From a virus, in IMG/VR virus record IMGVR_UViG_3300042731_005244, positions 1-41,470 of that record: a DNA stretch of 41,470 bases. One strand, written 5' to 3'. How positions within the stretch are numbered: position 1 is the first letter of the stretch; each line of letters begins with the position of its first letter. Positions 16,446 to 25,105 of this stretch are shown here, piece after piece. Below the pieces are notes generated by a model, which had not been told where the DNA came from, searched no databases, and worked only from the letters and a program-made list of their open reading frames with translations. Both the position numbers and the translations under genes were made by a program.

Positions 16446-17485
16446 CACAGATCCAAAACCATAAGGTTCAAGTTGTTATTGACTCCGATGAGCAGCTTAT
16501 CATCGAGGATCTCGTAATAGAATTTGATGTCGTGAAGGATCTAGAGGATGAGCCGAATGAGGCCACCATCACTATCCATAATTTGGAAGCTGACAAGCGC
16601 AATAGGATTATCAATCCTACTTATCAGGACTTGCCAGTCGATCTGTTTATAACCCCACATCTGGCTGACCCAAACCAGGAGCAGGAATTTGTATTAGCGT
16701 TTAGGGGAGAAATCGACCGCGTTGAAAATCAAGCATTACGGCCTGGATATGCTACAATACTACATTGTCAGAGCCAAAAAGAACAGCACAGGGCGAAATA
16801 TATTGATGGAAAAACATATGCAGCCGGAACAACATACAAGCAGATAGTTGATGATCTGCTTGCCGTTATCGATATGCCCTCAGAGATATTAACGATGCCA
16901 GAGACAGGTATTCGCAAGGCGCGGTCGTTTACCGGTCCAGCATATGAGATCCTGCAACAGTTTGTTTACGATATAGGCTACAAAACGTATATCCGAGATG
17001 GAGTGCTGTATATCTCGTCGGTGTATGAACCGGCGACACCAGTTAGTTATATTTTAAATCGAAACATGCTGCTTGAACCACCAATATCAACAGAACGGGT
17101 TGACTCTGACGATATTGAGATGCGCACCATTGTAGATACAATAAATATTGATCCATTCGCACAAGACAGGAAACGCAAAAAGCGTTTTACGAAAATCAAA
17201 TATGGCGACAAGGGCAAAAAAAAGGTGGTCCGCCGAGAAATACAAGAGACACCTGACCATGGGGCAACTGTTACATTCGACGCGGTCGACGCGGTGATAA
17301 CAGGCGCAGATTTTCACGCATTTGCTGATCCTACTGTGCAGCCTGATTTTTTGGTTTCGCTAATAGATGACCCTGATGGTAAATACAGAGTCCGAGAGGT
17401 TCATTTGTGGGGCGACAACTGGGGAGGAGATTACGACATGGTGCTCAAATGCGATGATTTCGATGATTTCCTGAGCAACTCATGA
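16442..17485 (+). CDS. Baseplate hub protein (gp27/gpD-like)
   Basis: A 347-aa beta-rich protein in the place of gpD/gp27, between plug and spike. It shows the hub pattern: an N-terminal strand pair (HKVQVVIDSDEQLIIEDL, then EPNEATITIHNLEAD), an F-x-GEIDRVE strand, and a helical insert (YKQIVDDLLAVIDMP). The segment EILQQFVYDIGYKTYIRDG leads into a beta strand ending VLYI. The C-terminal region ends in a strand region DYDMVLKCDDFDDF. The hub trimer connects tube to spike. Overlaps of 4 bases on both sides mark tight translational coupling. Confidence 0.75.
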   Translation: MTQIQNHKVQVVIDSDEQLIIEDLVIEFDVVKDLEDEPNEATITIHNLEADKRNRIINPTYQDLPVDLFITPHLADPNQEQEFVLAFRGEIDRVENQALRPGYATILHCQSQKEQHRAKYIDGKTYAAGTTYKQIVDDLLAVIDMPSEILTMPETGIRKARSFTGPAYEILQQFVYDIGYKTYIRDGVLYISSVYEPATPVSYILNRNMLLEPPISTERVDSDDIEMRTIVDTINIDPFAQDRKRKKRFTKIKYGDKGKKKVVRREIQETPDHGATVTFDAVDAVITGADFHAFADPTVQPDFLVSLIDDPDGKYRVREVHLWGDNWGGDYDMVLKCDDFDDFLSNS

Positions 17486-18378
17486 TCCGGGAAGTAACGA
17501 GATTAGTAAAGCGACTCTTCAAAAAAGAAAAATCGAAAATCTTTACAACATTGATCGGTCAAGTCGTTTCCTACGATGGAGCAACGAACACATGCAGTGT
17601 GATCCCTGTTCAACGACGAATCAGAGTAAACGACCCGAATCACACTACCACTATTGATCTTCCTCAACTTGATGACGTACCAGTCAAGCAGTTTGGCAGC
17701 GGTAAGCTTTTGTTTAGCGTTGCTCCTCAAGAGGGGTCATATGGTGAGATTACTATCTGTCAGCGATCAATAGAGCGATGGGCCCTAGATGGCGGAATAG
17801 GCGACCCTGACTCTGCTAGGATGTTCGATATATCTGATGCGTTATTTTCTCCAGGCCTTTATCCTCAGGCGGTTGATGGCGATAACGGTCTGATCGAAGA
17901 GCCGATCCAAACCGACAGAATAGAGATGCGCACCCGTAGCGCTGTTACTTCGATTGCCGTAATCGACGATGAAACGTTAGAGATCAAAAACGAGAAATGT
18001 ACTATTGGGATTGATGTCGATGGTAATGTTGCGTTAACGACAGAGGGTAACATATCAGCTGAAAGCACAGGAGGTGATGTTGATACAGTGTCAGACGGCG
18101 ATACCACTTTAACGGCAACGGGTAATATCGTAACAAGCGCAGCTGAAACGGTTCTTCAAGACGGTTCTGACTATGCTATACAGTTCACAGCAATGCAGAC
18201 AGCGTTTGATACACTTAAGAGCGAGTTAAACACACTTGTGACGACATTTACGGCTCATACTCACCCATATGTTGACACTCCTGTTGGTGCTGCTGTGACA
18301 TCTCCAACGACAACTCCAGGAGTAGCCCCAGCGGCATCAATGGCGTCAGCTAAAGTTACTGATGTGAGGTTACCATGA
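17482..18378 (+). CDS. Baseplate central spike protein (gp138/gpV-like)
   Basis: A 298-aa protein with an OB-fold start (TTLIGQVVSYDGATNTCSVI; QRRIRVN) and GEITICQRSIERW, matching the N-terminal domain of phage spike proteins of the Gp138 type. The middle (about residues 160-235) is a repeating beta-helix-like region with short hydrophobic periods (LEIKNEKCTIGIDVDGNVAL, then NISAESTGGDVDTVSDGDTTL). The end has THPY followed by VDTPVGAAVTSPTTTPG, as seen in many spike C-termini. It would form the membrane-piercing tip of the tail. Confidence 0.75.
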   Translation: MIREVTRLVKRLFKKEKSKIFTTLIGQVVSYDGATNTCSVIPVQRRIRVNDPNHTTTIDLPQLDDVPVKQFGSGKLLFSVAPQEGSYGEITICQRSIERWALDGGIGDPDSARMFDISDALFSPGLYPQAVDGDNGLIEEPIQTDRIEMRTRSAVTSIAVIDDETLEIKNEKCTIGIDVDGNVALTTEGNISAESTGGDVDTVSDGDTTLTATGNIVTSAAETVLQDGSDYAIQFTAMQTAFDTLKSELNTLVTTFTAHTHPYVDTPVGAAVTSPTTTPGVAPAASMASAKVTDVRLP

Positions 18379-18740
18379 AAGATGCAAGACTAACAGGATC
18401 AGGCGGAGTGTATGATCTAAAACTCGACGAAGGCGTGCTAGGGCCCTGGTGTTACGATGGCACACAGGTAGCAAATCATGGCTTGATAAGGATTAGAACA
18501 TTTCGCGGCGAGCGAGCGATTGATAAGAACTGGGGGACTCAGTGGTATCAAATCATCTTTGATGCCTCGGTTGCTAAAGTGGAAAAAGAGCTAGAGATAA
18601 AACGACAAATACTGTCACTGCCTGGCGTTGAGTATATCGAAGAATTTGAGATGACTCAGGACGGCAACGAATACAACGTGACCGGCATTGTACAAACCGA
18701 GTTTGGAACAGAAACATTTGAAATGGTGATGGCATTATGA
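18375..18740 (+). CDS. Baseplate wedge protein, gp25/gpW-like
   Basis: A 121-aa protein between spike and baseplate J. It contains LIRIRTFRGERAIDKNWGTQWYQIIF and two C-terminal strand-helix elements (EKELEIKRQILSLPGVEYIEEFE; quoted in parts: ELEIKRQILSLPGV). The L-P-G-V turn after a helix is typical of the gp25/DUF2634 fold. Wedge gp25-like proteins join the sheath to the baseplate. Overlaps of 4 bases at both ends continue the coupled baseplate cassette. Confidence 0.65.
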   Translation: MKDARLTGSGGVYDLKLDEGVLGPWCYDGTQVANHGLIRIRTFRGERAIDKNWGTQWYQIIFDASVAKVEKELEIKRQILSLPGVEYIEEFEMTQDGNEYNVTGIVQTEFGTETFEMVMAL

Positions 18741-19876
18741 GCAGCACTTACGACTCATCAGGAATTAATATGGCCCCGTATGCCGATGTTAAAGACGACA
18801 TGGATACGGATGGCAAGGCCTTATGGGGAGACGGAATAAACCTGGAGCCAGACGGCTTTGTCGGTGGTACGTTTGAGCTTGATGCGCAAGCTTTAGCTGT
18901 TATAAACCAGATTGTACAAGATGTTTATGATTCGTTTCGAATACCAAATGCAAGTGGAGCGGCACTTGATTCTCTTGTCGCACTAATAGGACTCGAAAGG
19001 CAATCACAAGCATATTCTACTGTGACACTCACCCTAACCGCTTCTGTCCCGACGACTGTTACCGCTGGATCTTTGTATGGCACCACAAGCGGGATAAATT
19101 TTGCTACTGATACCGAACTGGTGTTTTCCGCTGCTGGGTCTCAGGATGTGGACGCAACTTGTGTATTAGTTGGTGAACAAACTGCCGCTGCTGGTGAGAT
19201 TACTCAAAAAGTGTCATCCATTTATGGAATTACTGCTGTAACAAATGCCGCGGCAGCTATTCCTGGACGTGATAGAGAGACTGACCCTGAAATCAGGGTG
19301 CGCCATGCTGCCGCTGTTGCGACGTCTGGCGAAAATGACGCTGCCTCCATCTATGAGGCTGTAGGAGCTGTTGACGGTGTCTCATCCGTGTACGTGGAAG
19401 ACAACGATACTGACGGTTATGTCGCTGTATCGGTTATCGGTGGTAGCGATGAGGATGTCGCCACGGCAATAGCAAACAATCTAACGGTAGGTATACCAAC
19501 GATTGGAACAACGTCGGTAGACCTCTACAACGAAACAACCAGGCAGGTAAAAACGATCAACTTTACACGAGCAACTAATCTTCCTATATATATATCCATG
19601 ACGATTACAGGGGCTACAGGACTGTTTCCAGATGACGGAACAGATCAGATAAAAGATGCGTTAGCTGAGCATTTTGAAAGCCTAGAAATCGCGGAAAATG
19701 TCATTTATACGGCACTATACGCTCCTATCTATTCTATCGATGGAGTTACTGTAAATAGTCTATTCACCTCATCTTCCTACTCACCTACTGGACCCACTGG
19801 AACTACTGATATATCTGTAACTTCCGTCCATAGAGCGACAATAGACTCCGCAAACATATCAATCACGGTGCAATAA
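18737..19876 (+). CDS. Baseplate J-like wedge protein
   Basis: A 379-aa protein with the gpJ/gp6 pattern. The N-terminal helix AVINQIVQDVYDSFRIPNASGAALDSLVALIGLERQ (seen in parts: VINQIVQDVYDSF and ALDSLVALIGLERQ) is the family signature, followed by beta domains (ASVPTTVTAGSLYG; TCVLVGEQTAAAGEI), the segment IPGRDRETDPEIRVRHAAAV and an end with IYISMTITGATG. It forms the baseplate rim wedge and contacts gp25-like and DUF2612-like proteins. Overlap with both neighbours is 1-4 bases. Confidence 0.8.
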   Translation: MSSTYDSSGINMAPYADVKDDMDTDGKALWGDGINLEPDGFVGGTFELDAQALAVINQIVQDVYDSFRIPNASGAALDSLVALIGLERQSQAYSTVTLTLTASVPTTVTAGSLYGTTSGINFATDTELVFSAAGSQDVDATCVLVGEQTAAAGEITQKVSSIYGITAVTNAAAAIPGRDRETDPEIRVRHAAAVATSGENDAASIYEAVGAVDGVSSVYVEDNDTDGYVAVSVIGGSDEDVATAIANNLTVGIPTIGTTSVDLYNETTRQVKTINFTRATNLPIYISMTITGATGLFPDDGTDQIKDALAEHFESLEIAENVIYTALYAPIYSIDGVTVNSLFTSSSYSPTGPTGTTDISVTSVHRATIDSANISITVQ

Positions 19877-20502
19877 TGTCATTTGATGTTCGTCAATACA
19901 TGGCTGACAAGTTGTTGTCTCAATTTAGAGAATCCGTCCATGTCAATGAATTGCTAGATGTGCTGGCTAGTGCCAAACAAGATCCCGTAGATGTGTGCGA
20001 ATTTATTTTATCCAGTACGGATATCCATACTGCGACAGGTGACATCCTGAACATATATGGCGAGATGATTGGTGTAAAAAGACCCCCAGCTCAGGAGACG
20101 AAGCTTTTTCAACTCACGAGTTCGGTTGATCCGCCAGACGACTACGAAAACAACCACGGATTTTACGATTCGAACGATGGTACTGGTGGGTACATGAGCA
20201 GCATCATAGGCCTACCAGCGATTGATGGATCGGAGCTGTCAGACGATGACTATCGAGATCTAATCCTGGCTAAAGCTGCGACCTTTAGAACAAGGGCAAC
20301 TAGGGAAGAATTCTTTTCGTATCTTCTTCAATTCGGCGCAAGGTGCATCCTGGATGACGATACTAAATTTTCAGTGGAAATAGAGCAGGTAACTTGGTCT
20401 GATTTCAACGATTGGCAACGAAACTATGTACTCACCAAAGGTTTCGACCCAGCCGGAATCAACGTAGCTTTTAAAGATAACTTGACAAAAGAGGTTCTAT
20501 AA
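19876..20502 (+). CDS. Baseplate protein, DUF2612-like (gpI role)
   Basis: A 208-aa protein that starts inside the stop of the J gene. Residues 1-75 are helical, with ILNIYGEMIGVKRPP, the segment that marks DUF2612 and related tail proteins; later it has the segment DYRDLILAKAATFRTRATREEFFSYL. It lies between J and the tail fibre, where gpI attaches fibres to the wedge. A one-base overlap with the fibre gene (TAATG) supports co-translation. Confidence 0.65.
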   Translation: MSFDVRQYMADKLLSQFRESVHVNELLDVLASAKQDPVDVCEFILSSTDIHTATGDILNIYGEMIGVKRPPAQETKLFQLTSSVDPPDDYENNHGFYDSNDGTGGYMSSIIGLPAIDGSELSDDDYRDLILAKAATFRTRATREEFFSYLLQFGARCILDDDTKFSVEIEQVTWSDFNDWQRNYVLTKGFDPAGINVAFKDNLTKEVL

Positions 20503-21911
20503 TGAGTATCGACAGGATTGATCATCCATGGGCTGAAAGTGGATCGCTTGAGACTACCCTTACAGACGACAAGCGCGATATCGGCTGGGTTGCAGGCGAC
20601 AGTCCTGACCAGCCAACGGTTGAACGATTTAACCTCTTGCAAAACGAAACAGACAATAAAATAAACGAAGCGATTGAGGTTGGCGTTGGGTCTGGAGCCG
20701 AAAAAACACCGTATTATCTTGGCCTATTTGAACATGGATCATCACCAATGCTGCCGGATGATGAATCCAATACTATTGCTCAGGGTAGCTCAGCAGGTGG
20801 CAGCTTAAACGATCTAGTTTACACCACAAAGGATGGAAAGAATATCATCCTGGCTGTCAGAGGTGACACTAGACTTGTTTTGTACGATATAGATAATATG
20901 GTATGGCTCGAGGATGTCGAAGAATCAACATTGGGCAGCATTGGAGATGAGATATATTCAGCTTGTTCGGACGGAACGTATGCTTACGTACTGTGGGCGG
21001 ATACTACAGCATCACCTGATGATTATTTTGTCCAAGCGTACGACATGTCTACGTGGAGCATAAAAGCAGGCTGGCCAGCTGGAGGCGTTGAATTAACCGC
21101 ACATGGTACAACGTTTACGTCTTTTCAGGCCAAAATTAGGATGGCAACCTCTGAAAAGCTTGTTGTGACACAACCGTGGGTTGTATTGTCAAGCGGGACT
21201 AGCGCTGCTGTATCGATATTATCGACTGACGATGGAACGATAGACGGTACTGGAGCAGGCGATTGTGGATCTTTATCATCCGGACAAATATTTGGCGCCT
21301 GCTCAAATGGCACATATGTTTTTTTGGCTATAGATAACGGTACTGATTTGATATTATCGTCGATGTCAATCGCTTCGCCAGGTTCTACAGGGTGTAGTTG
21401 GTCATGGACACCAAGTAGTTATACTACGGGAATCGCATCTACATATTTCGGCGGTATAGCATGCTGTGGCAACATGATAGTGATGACTTTTAATGATAAT
21501 ACCAACCTAGCAACGATATACACTACAGCACAAGGTCGGACGGCACACTTCCAGACATCAGACGCGGATGTGATCGAAAAGCTTGGGCCTGTTTGCTCAG
21601 ATGGTCTTAATTTCTGGGCCCTTGGGACCAGGGAGCGACAGGGGGCAACTGATGATATATTGATGTTATACAAATTTGAGACGCATGGCACAGGGTATTA
21701 TTCAACCGGGGCGTCAACATATGAGACGTACACAAACGGCGACGAATACTTCCACGGATTTAAATCAATGCCAACTCTACCAGATGGTTTTGCTGATTTC
21801 AGCGATAACCCAATTTCATCTGATGGAGATGCCATATGGTTTTGTCCTTCTACTGATGCATCAGGAACAGGTGCTTCGGTTTACAGATTAAGAAGATCTT
21901 TGTTTAGGTAA
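20502..21911 (+). CDS. Tail fibre / receptor-binding protein
   Basis: A 469-aa protein at the end of the baseplate operon. The first 60 residues (DRIDHPWAESGSLETTLTDD; ERFNLLQNETDNKINEAI) look like an attachment domain. From about residue 95 to the end there are repeating beta modules with CSDGTYAYVLW, CSNGTYVFLAI, CCGNMIVMTF and CSDGLNFWAL segments, spaced about 60-110 residues, like the blades of a beta-propeller. It is the most likely host-recognition protein of the tail. It ends 8 bases into the 3' end of the opposite-strand sigma gene, with no terminator between them. Confidence 0.6.
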   Translation: MSIDRIDHPWAESGSLETTLTDDKRDIGWVAGDSPDQPTVERFNLLQNETDNKINEAIEVGVGSGAEKTPYYLGLFEHGSSPMLPDDESNTIAQGSSAGGSLNDLVYTTKDGKNIILAVRGDTRLVLYDIDNMVWLEDVEESTLGSIGDEIYSACSDGTYAYVLWADTTASPDDYFVQAYDMSTWSIKAGWPAGGVELTAHGTTFTSFQAKIRMATSEKLVVTQPWVVLSSGTSAAVSILSTDDGTIDGTGAGDCGSLSSGQIFGACSNGTYVFLAIDNGTDLILSSMSIASPGSTGCSWSWTPSSYTTGIASTYFGGIACCGNMIVMTFNDNTNLATIYTTAQGRTAHFQTSDADVIEKLGPVCSDGLNFWALGTRERQGATDDILMLYKFETHGTGYYSTGASTYETYTNGDEYFHGFKSMPTLPDGFADFSDNPISSDGDAIWFCPSTDASGTGASVYRLRRSLFR

Positions 21912-22689
21912 GCTCAGACTTTAGCAAAATTTTAAGTTTGGCAATTGCCATTTTTTTTATTTGATCTATTCTCTGCCTGGTCACTCCGTACTCCTCACCT
22001 ATTGCTTCCATGGTTTTGCCCTGCAAGCAATGATCTTTCAAAATTATCTGTGCGATATCGTTAGGTACGCCAGCATTATTTCCAAAGCGCAAATGCACCT
22101 TATCTATCGTCTCTAGCAGTTTTTCTATCGTCTGTTTTGTGTCTAGCACATCCTCTATTTCTGGGTCAGGTGCAGCACCTGAAGACAAAACAGCCTCCTC
22201 ATCAATCCATCCTCGCCGGCTGTAGTCTTCGTTGTCGTTCTTGTTATACATATGCAAAACAGTCGTGGAATATTCTCGCTCTAAAAATGCAGTTCGGCTT
22301 TTTGTGCTGTTATATTTTGGCAGTATATTTTTTATTTCTGGCGAATCAATTGTCAGAGATGGATCTTTTTGGAGTTTTGCTTCCATTAGTAATTTTTTGT
22401 GCGCAGTGCCAAATGGAGCAAACACTAGTTTGTCTTCGTAGCTGTACTCACGTAGTAGCCTTCTGATCCAATACCACGCAATCGTCCCAAGTGATCCTCG
22501 GGATTCATCCCAAACTTTTACTGCTCGCATTAGTCCAAATGCTGCGATTTGATGGATATCATCTACTCTATTACTGTTTCTATCCTTGTCACTTGCGATC
22601 CATTTTTGAGCGTGAAACCTTGCTAGGCCAATATTTTCTTCGACTATTCTTGCTTCTCTAGGGCTCAGTGGTTCCATGTTTAGTCTCAT
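21904..22689 (-). CDS. Phage RNA polymerase sigma factor
   Basis: A 261-aa sigma70-family factor. Region 2 lies near residues 18-75 (LARFHAQKWIAS, VDDIHQIAAFGLMRAVKVWD, IAWYWIRRLLREY). Region 4 lies near residues 225-255 (MEAIGEEYGVTRQRIDQIKKMA), a helix-turn-helix that would read the -35 box. Between them is an acidic linker. I chose ATG 22689 rather than the upstream ATG 22716: it overlaps the stop of the previous gene by 4 bases (ATGA) and has AGGAG nine bases before it. As last gene of the leftward early operon it probably redirects host polymerase to late genes. Confidence 0.8.
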   Translation of the reverse strand: MRLNMEPLSPREARIVEENIGLARFHAQKWIASDKDRNSNRVDDIHQIAAFGLMRAVKVWDESRGSLGTIAWYWIRRLLREYSYEDKLVFAPFGTAHKKLLMEAKLQKDPSLTIDSPEIKNILPKYNSTKSRTAFLEREYSTTVLHMYNKNDNEDYSRRGWIDEEAVLSSGAAPDPEIEDVLDTKQTIEKLLETIDKVHLRFGNNAGVPNDIAQIILKDHCLQGKTMEAIGEEYGVTRQRIDQIKKMAIAKLKILLKSELT

Positions 22690-23279
22690 TGTTTGTTGCT
22701 CCTGCATCGTTTGCATATCGCGCGATATCCATCGCCAGCTTTGTGAAATTCACCGATATGCGGATATCCGTTATAACAAATCCCAATCCTTCCCGACTCA
22801 AGACCCTCTCGCATGGAGTCTTCATCTTCGCCGTTGTTATCCATAAATTTATCGATTTCTAACGTGGTTTCTATTCCCCGAATTGACCGAGTTTCTTGAG
22901 TGTTTTCTTTTTTGTTGTAATAACCACCCGTTGGCAATACCGCTCTATCTATTCTGCTCTGTTTTCCTGAAATGGTTGTTCCTGTTAGAACCTCATTCCG
23001 AAATGAGGCATAGTCAGAAACTATCTCATTTCGGCACATGGATTCCTCATATAAACCAATGCCTTCTTGGGTTATTACATAATTTTTCTTATCTACTGCA
23101 AGGTATCCGTTTTTTAGTCCTCTTGTAACCGCATCAATGATTATGTCGTTGTCTGTTGGCGATATTTTGCAAAGCAATTCGTTGTTAAAATCAACGTTAT
23201 CATTCTGGTGTCGCATCATTACGCCGAGGATTGAATACATCGTTTGTTCTATTTTTATTTCTCGCTGTTTATCTCTCAT
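22686..23279 (-). CDS. Winged-helix protein with C-terminal zinc finger
   Basis: A 197-aa protein. Residues about 5-80 form a winged-helix-like domain (EQTMYSILGVMMRHQ, DAVTRGLKNGYLAVDKK, YVITQEGIGLYEE). A long polar linker follows. The end holds CYNGYPHIGEFHKAGDGYRAICKRC, given here in parts: CYNGYPHIGEFH and GYRAICKRC. This is a treble-clef-like arrangement of Cys, then F, then C-x2-C, like the N-terminus of endonuclease VII-type zinc modules, though the first Cys pair is incomplete. It lies between the nuclease and sigma genes and may be a transcription or DNA-processing factor. Confidence 0.5.
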   Translation of the reverse strand: MRDKQREIKIEQTMYSILGVMMRHQNDNVDFNNELLCKISPTDNDIIIDAVTRGLKNGYLAVDKKNYVITQEGIGLYEESMCRNEIVSDYASFRNEVLTGTTISGKQSRIDRAVLPTGGYYNKKENTQETRSIRGIETTLEIDKFMDNNGEDEDSMREGLESGRIGICYNGYPHIGEFHKAGDGYRAICKRCRSNKQ

Positions 23280-23644
23280 GACAAATAATCTTCGATTTTA
23301 TCCAGTGCATCTTGGCACGAATATACAATATGCATTAGGTGGCCTTGGTTTTCCATGTCGATTCCCCACTCAAATTGACTGGCACTTAAACCTCCGTTTT
23401 TGCGTTTTTTATATTTTGGGTCTTTTACTTCAAGCCACATACTGTGATATCCTTTGATTCCTATCGCAAGCTGAAGGTCCCACACTCCTGATGTTACCCC
23501 CTCTCTCTTTAGCCTTGCTCCAGTTATGATATTTCTATTGCCGCCATTTGGGATAGCAAACAGCAGCGTTTTTAGCTCTGGCCAACGTTGTCTGGCGTGC
23601 TCAATAATCGAGCACTGTATGTCATGTTCATCATTGTTTCTCAC
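23276..23644 (-). CDS. VRR-NUC domain nuclease
   Basis: A 122-aa stand-alone VRR-NUC protein, a PD-(D/E)XK-type Holliday junction or structure-specific nuclease. Motifs in order: E6 near the start, IPNGGNRN (31-38), GARLKREGVTSGVWDLQLA (42-60, D56) and WLEVKDP (70-76, with E72 and K74 as metal-binding residues), then a C-terminal helix with ALDKIEDYL. The start is GTG 23644, with AAGGGAG seven bases upstream. It likely resolves branched replication intermediates before packaging, together with the exonuclease-annealase fusion upstream in the operon. Confidence 0.8.
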   Translation of the reverse strand: MRNNDEHDIQCSIIEHARQRWPELKTLLFAIPNGGNRNIITGARLKREGVTSGVWDLQLAIGIKGYHSMWLEVKDPKYKKRKNGGLSASQFEWGIDMENQGHLMHIVYSCQDALDKIEDYLS

Positions 23645-23810
23645 TTCTTTTCTCCCTTACTCGTTTGTTTATTATTTTGGCAGCAATTGCACCTAGTTTG
23701 TCGTACAAAGTCAACGCTTCGCTATCGGTCAGAACCATTATGTCCAGCCCTTGATCATCCTTGATTTCAACCGATAATAAAACGCCTGGAGTGTATTTTA
23801 CGTCAATCAT
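23631..23810 (-). CDS. 59-aa small protein of the recombination operon
   Basis: A small gene from ATG 23810 to TGA 23631-23633. The start overlaps the stop of the exonuclease-annealase gene by 4 bases (ATGA) and the end overlaps the VRR-NUC start by 14 bases. The product (MIDVKYTPGVLLSVEIKD, then a helix EALTLYDKLGAIAAKIINK and a basic tail) looks like a beta-hairpin followed by a helix. The tight overlaps are good evidence for translation. Function unknown; a partner of the nuclease or annealase is possible. Confidence 0.6.
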   Translation of the reverse strand: MIDVKYTPGVLLSVEIKDDQGLDIMVLTDSEALTLYDKLGAIAAKIINKRVREKRSEKQ

Positions 23811-24388
23811 TCCATCTCTTCCGTAGCGTAAAGGCCGTTAATAACATCCGGAAAAAGTTCTCTAATAATCATAGTTGCAGCTCGCCACTTGAGCATAATT
23901 GCAGGTTGTTTTATCCAGTTGTCTTTGCTAGCGAGTTCTAGTCGTTCAGCATCTTTCATCGTAAATGTTCTTTTTATTCCCTCAGGCGTGCCTTTCCTCT
24001 TACCGGCCCATGATGATTCAGAATCGGTAGTATCAACACAGTATAAATACTCACATTGCTGAGAAGCCAAAACCAAGCCAACCATAAGACTAGCGGCCAT
24101 GGTTGGCTTACCTTTGATAACGTTAATACCGTCGAGTGCTGTCGTAGCGTCAAGACCTAGGGCTCTGCCTCTCATGATAGTTACCATTATCGCCTGAGGA
24201 GTCGGAAATTTTGAGTAGAGCCGAGATTGAAAAAAGGCCTCTGAAATCCTGTAGCACTCATTGACCCCGATTGGCTCTAGGGATTGCCGGAACCCAACTG
24301 GGTCGTGTTGCACCGTTATTGCTGCGGTTTGTGCTGGCACGGGTTTTGTTTCTTGCGCAACGGTTTCTTCACTTGTTTTTTGCTGCAT
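23807..24388 (-). CDS. Candidate internal start: stand-alone RecT-like protein
   Basis: Inside the fusion gene, codon 240 is ATG (24388), in frame, and sits exactly at the start of the linker before the annealase domain. AAAGGAG (24395-24401 on the minus strand) lies 6 bases upstream, a near-perfect ribosome site and better than that of the full-length gene. Initiation here would give a 193-aa annealase alone, so one frame could make both a fusion and a free annealing protein. It may instead be a relic of a separate gene before fusion. Only the sequence evidence is direct. Confidence 0.5.
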   Translation of the reverse strand: MQQKTSEETVAQETKPVPAQTAAITVQHDPVGFRQSLEPIGVNECYRISEAFFQSRLYSKFPTPQAIMVTIMRGRALGLDATTALDGINVIKGKPTMAASLMVGLVLASQQCEYLYCVDTTDSESSWAGKRKGTPEGIKRTFTMKDAERLELASKDNWIKQPAIMLKWRAATMIIRELFPDVINGLYATEEME

Positions 24389-25105
24389 GTCTTTCTCCTT
24401 TTGCTCAATAGTTAGCACTGATGCGCAGTCTTGCAGCGTAATGAGTTTTTTCATCTCGAATATATATTCGAGAGCTGCGTTTAGGTTTGCGAGCGTAGAA
24501 GGCTTAAACTTATCTGGAGATCTCAATCTCTGCTCAAAAATCTCCTCAATGGAGCCAAAAGTGTCTAGAAGCGCAATTGCAGTCTTCGGGCCAACGCCTT
24601 TTACACCTGGAATATTGTCTGAGTTATCACCAATCAGTGTTAAAAAGTCGACAACTTGGCTACGTTTGACGCCAAGAGTGTTTTCGGCAGTTTTGCAGTT
24701 TCTGCTCCATGGCTCAATCACATCGCAACATTGCAGTAAATCTTTGTCGCTCCCATATACAACGGCATCCTTGTATTGATGTTGTATAAGTGTGTATATA
24801 ACGTCATCCGCTTCGTATTTTTTTGCTGAAGCCACTTTCCATCCATCGTTAAGTATCTCTTCGGTGCATCGCTTGAGCTCCTCCTGTGCAGCCTCGCTGC
24901 GGTCTGCTCGATTTGCCTTGTACTCTGGATATTCATCAGTTCTCCAGTAGGGTGGACTATCCAAAGCAACAATTACATCTCCGTTCCCATACAATGACCG
25001 CACAAATCCGAGTGTTTTCCTTCTGGCACTGGAAACTTCGTCTCCGTCTGAGGCATGCCAGTTCCGCCAATATAGAGCGGATAAATCAATTATCTGCGCT
25101 GGCAT
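23807..25105 (-). CDS. 5'-3' exonuclease fused to RecT-like annealing protein
   Basis: A 432-aa fusion. Residues 1-235 are a complete flap/5' exonuclease of the Pol I type: D7 (IIDLSAL), D49 (ALDSP), YKANR near 62-66, YEADD 97-101, GSDKD 118-122, LIGDNSDNIPGVKGVGPKTA (157-176; D160 and D163 bind metal, then helix-hairpin-helix). Residues 236-275 are a polar linker. Residues 280-432 look like a RecT-type single-strand annealing protein: RISEAFFQSRLYSKF, MRGRALGLDATTALDGINVI, GKPTMAASLMVGLVL, WRAATMIIRELFPDVINGLY. An exonuclease and an annealase are normally separate genes that work as a pair. GGGATGGAAG precedes ATG 25105. Confidence 0.75.
   Translation of the reverse strand: MPAQIIDLSALYWRNWHASDGDEVSSARRKTLGFVRSLYGNGDVIVALDSPPYWRTDEYPEYKANRADRSEAAQEELKRCTEEILNDGWKVASAKKYEADDVIYTLIQHQYKDAVVYGSDKDLLQCCDVIEPWSRNCKTAENTLGVKRSQVVDFLTLIGDNSDNIPGVKGVGPKTAIALLDTFGSIEEIFEQRLRSPDKFKPSTLANLNAALEYIFEMKKLITLQDCASVLTIEQKEKDMQQKTSEETVAQETKPVPAQTAAITVQHDPVGFRQSLEPIGVNECYRISEAFFQSRLYSKFPTPQAIMVTIMRGRALGLDATTALDGINVIKGKPTMAASLMVGLVLASQQCEYLYCVDTTDSESSWAGKRKGTPEGIKRTFTMKDAERLELASKDNWIKQPAIMLKWRAATMIIRELFPDVINGLYATEEME

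Noticed and set aside
24261-24779. Plus-strand open frame of 172 codons
   Set aside because: It is the complement of the exonuclease-annealase gene and translates to a Ser/Cys-rich sequence with no domain pattern.
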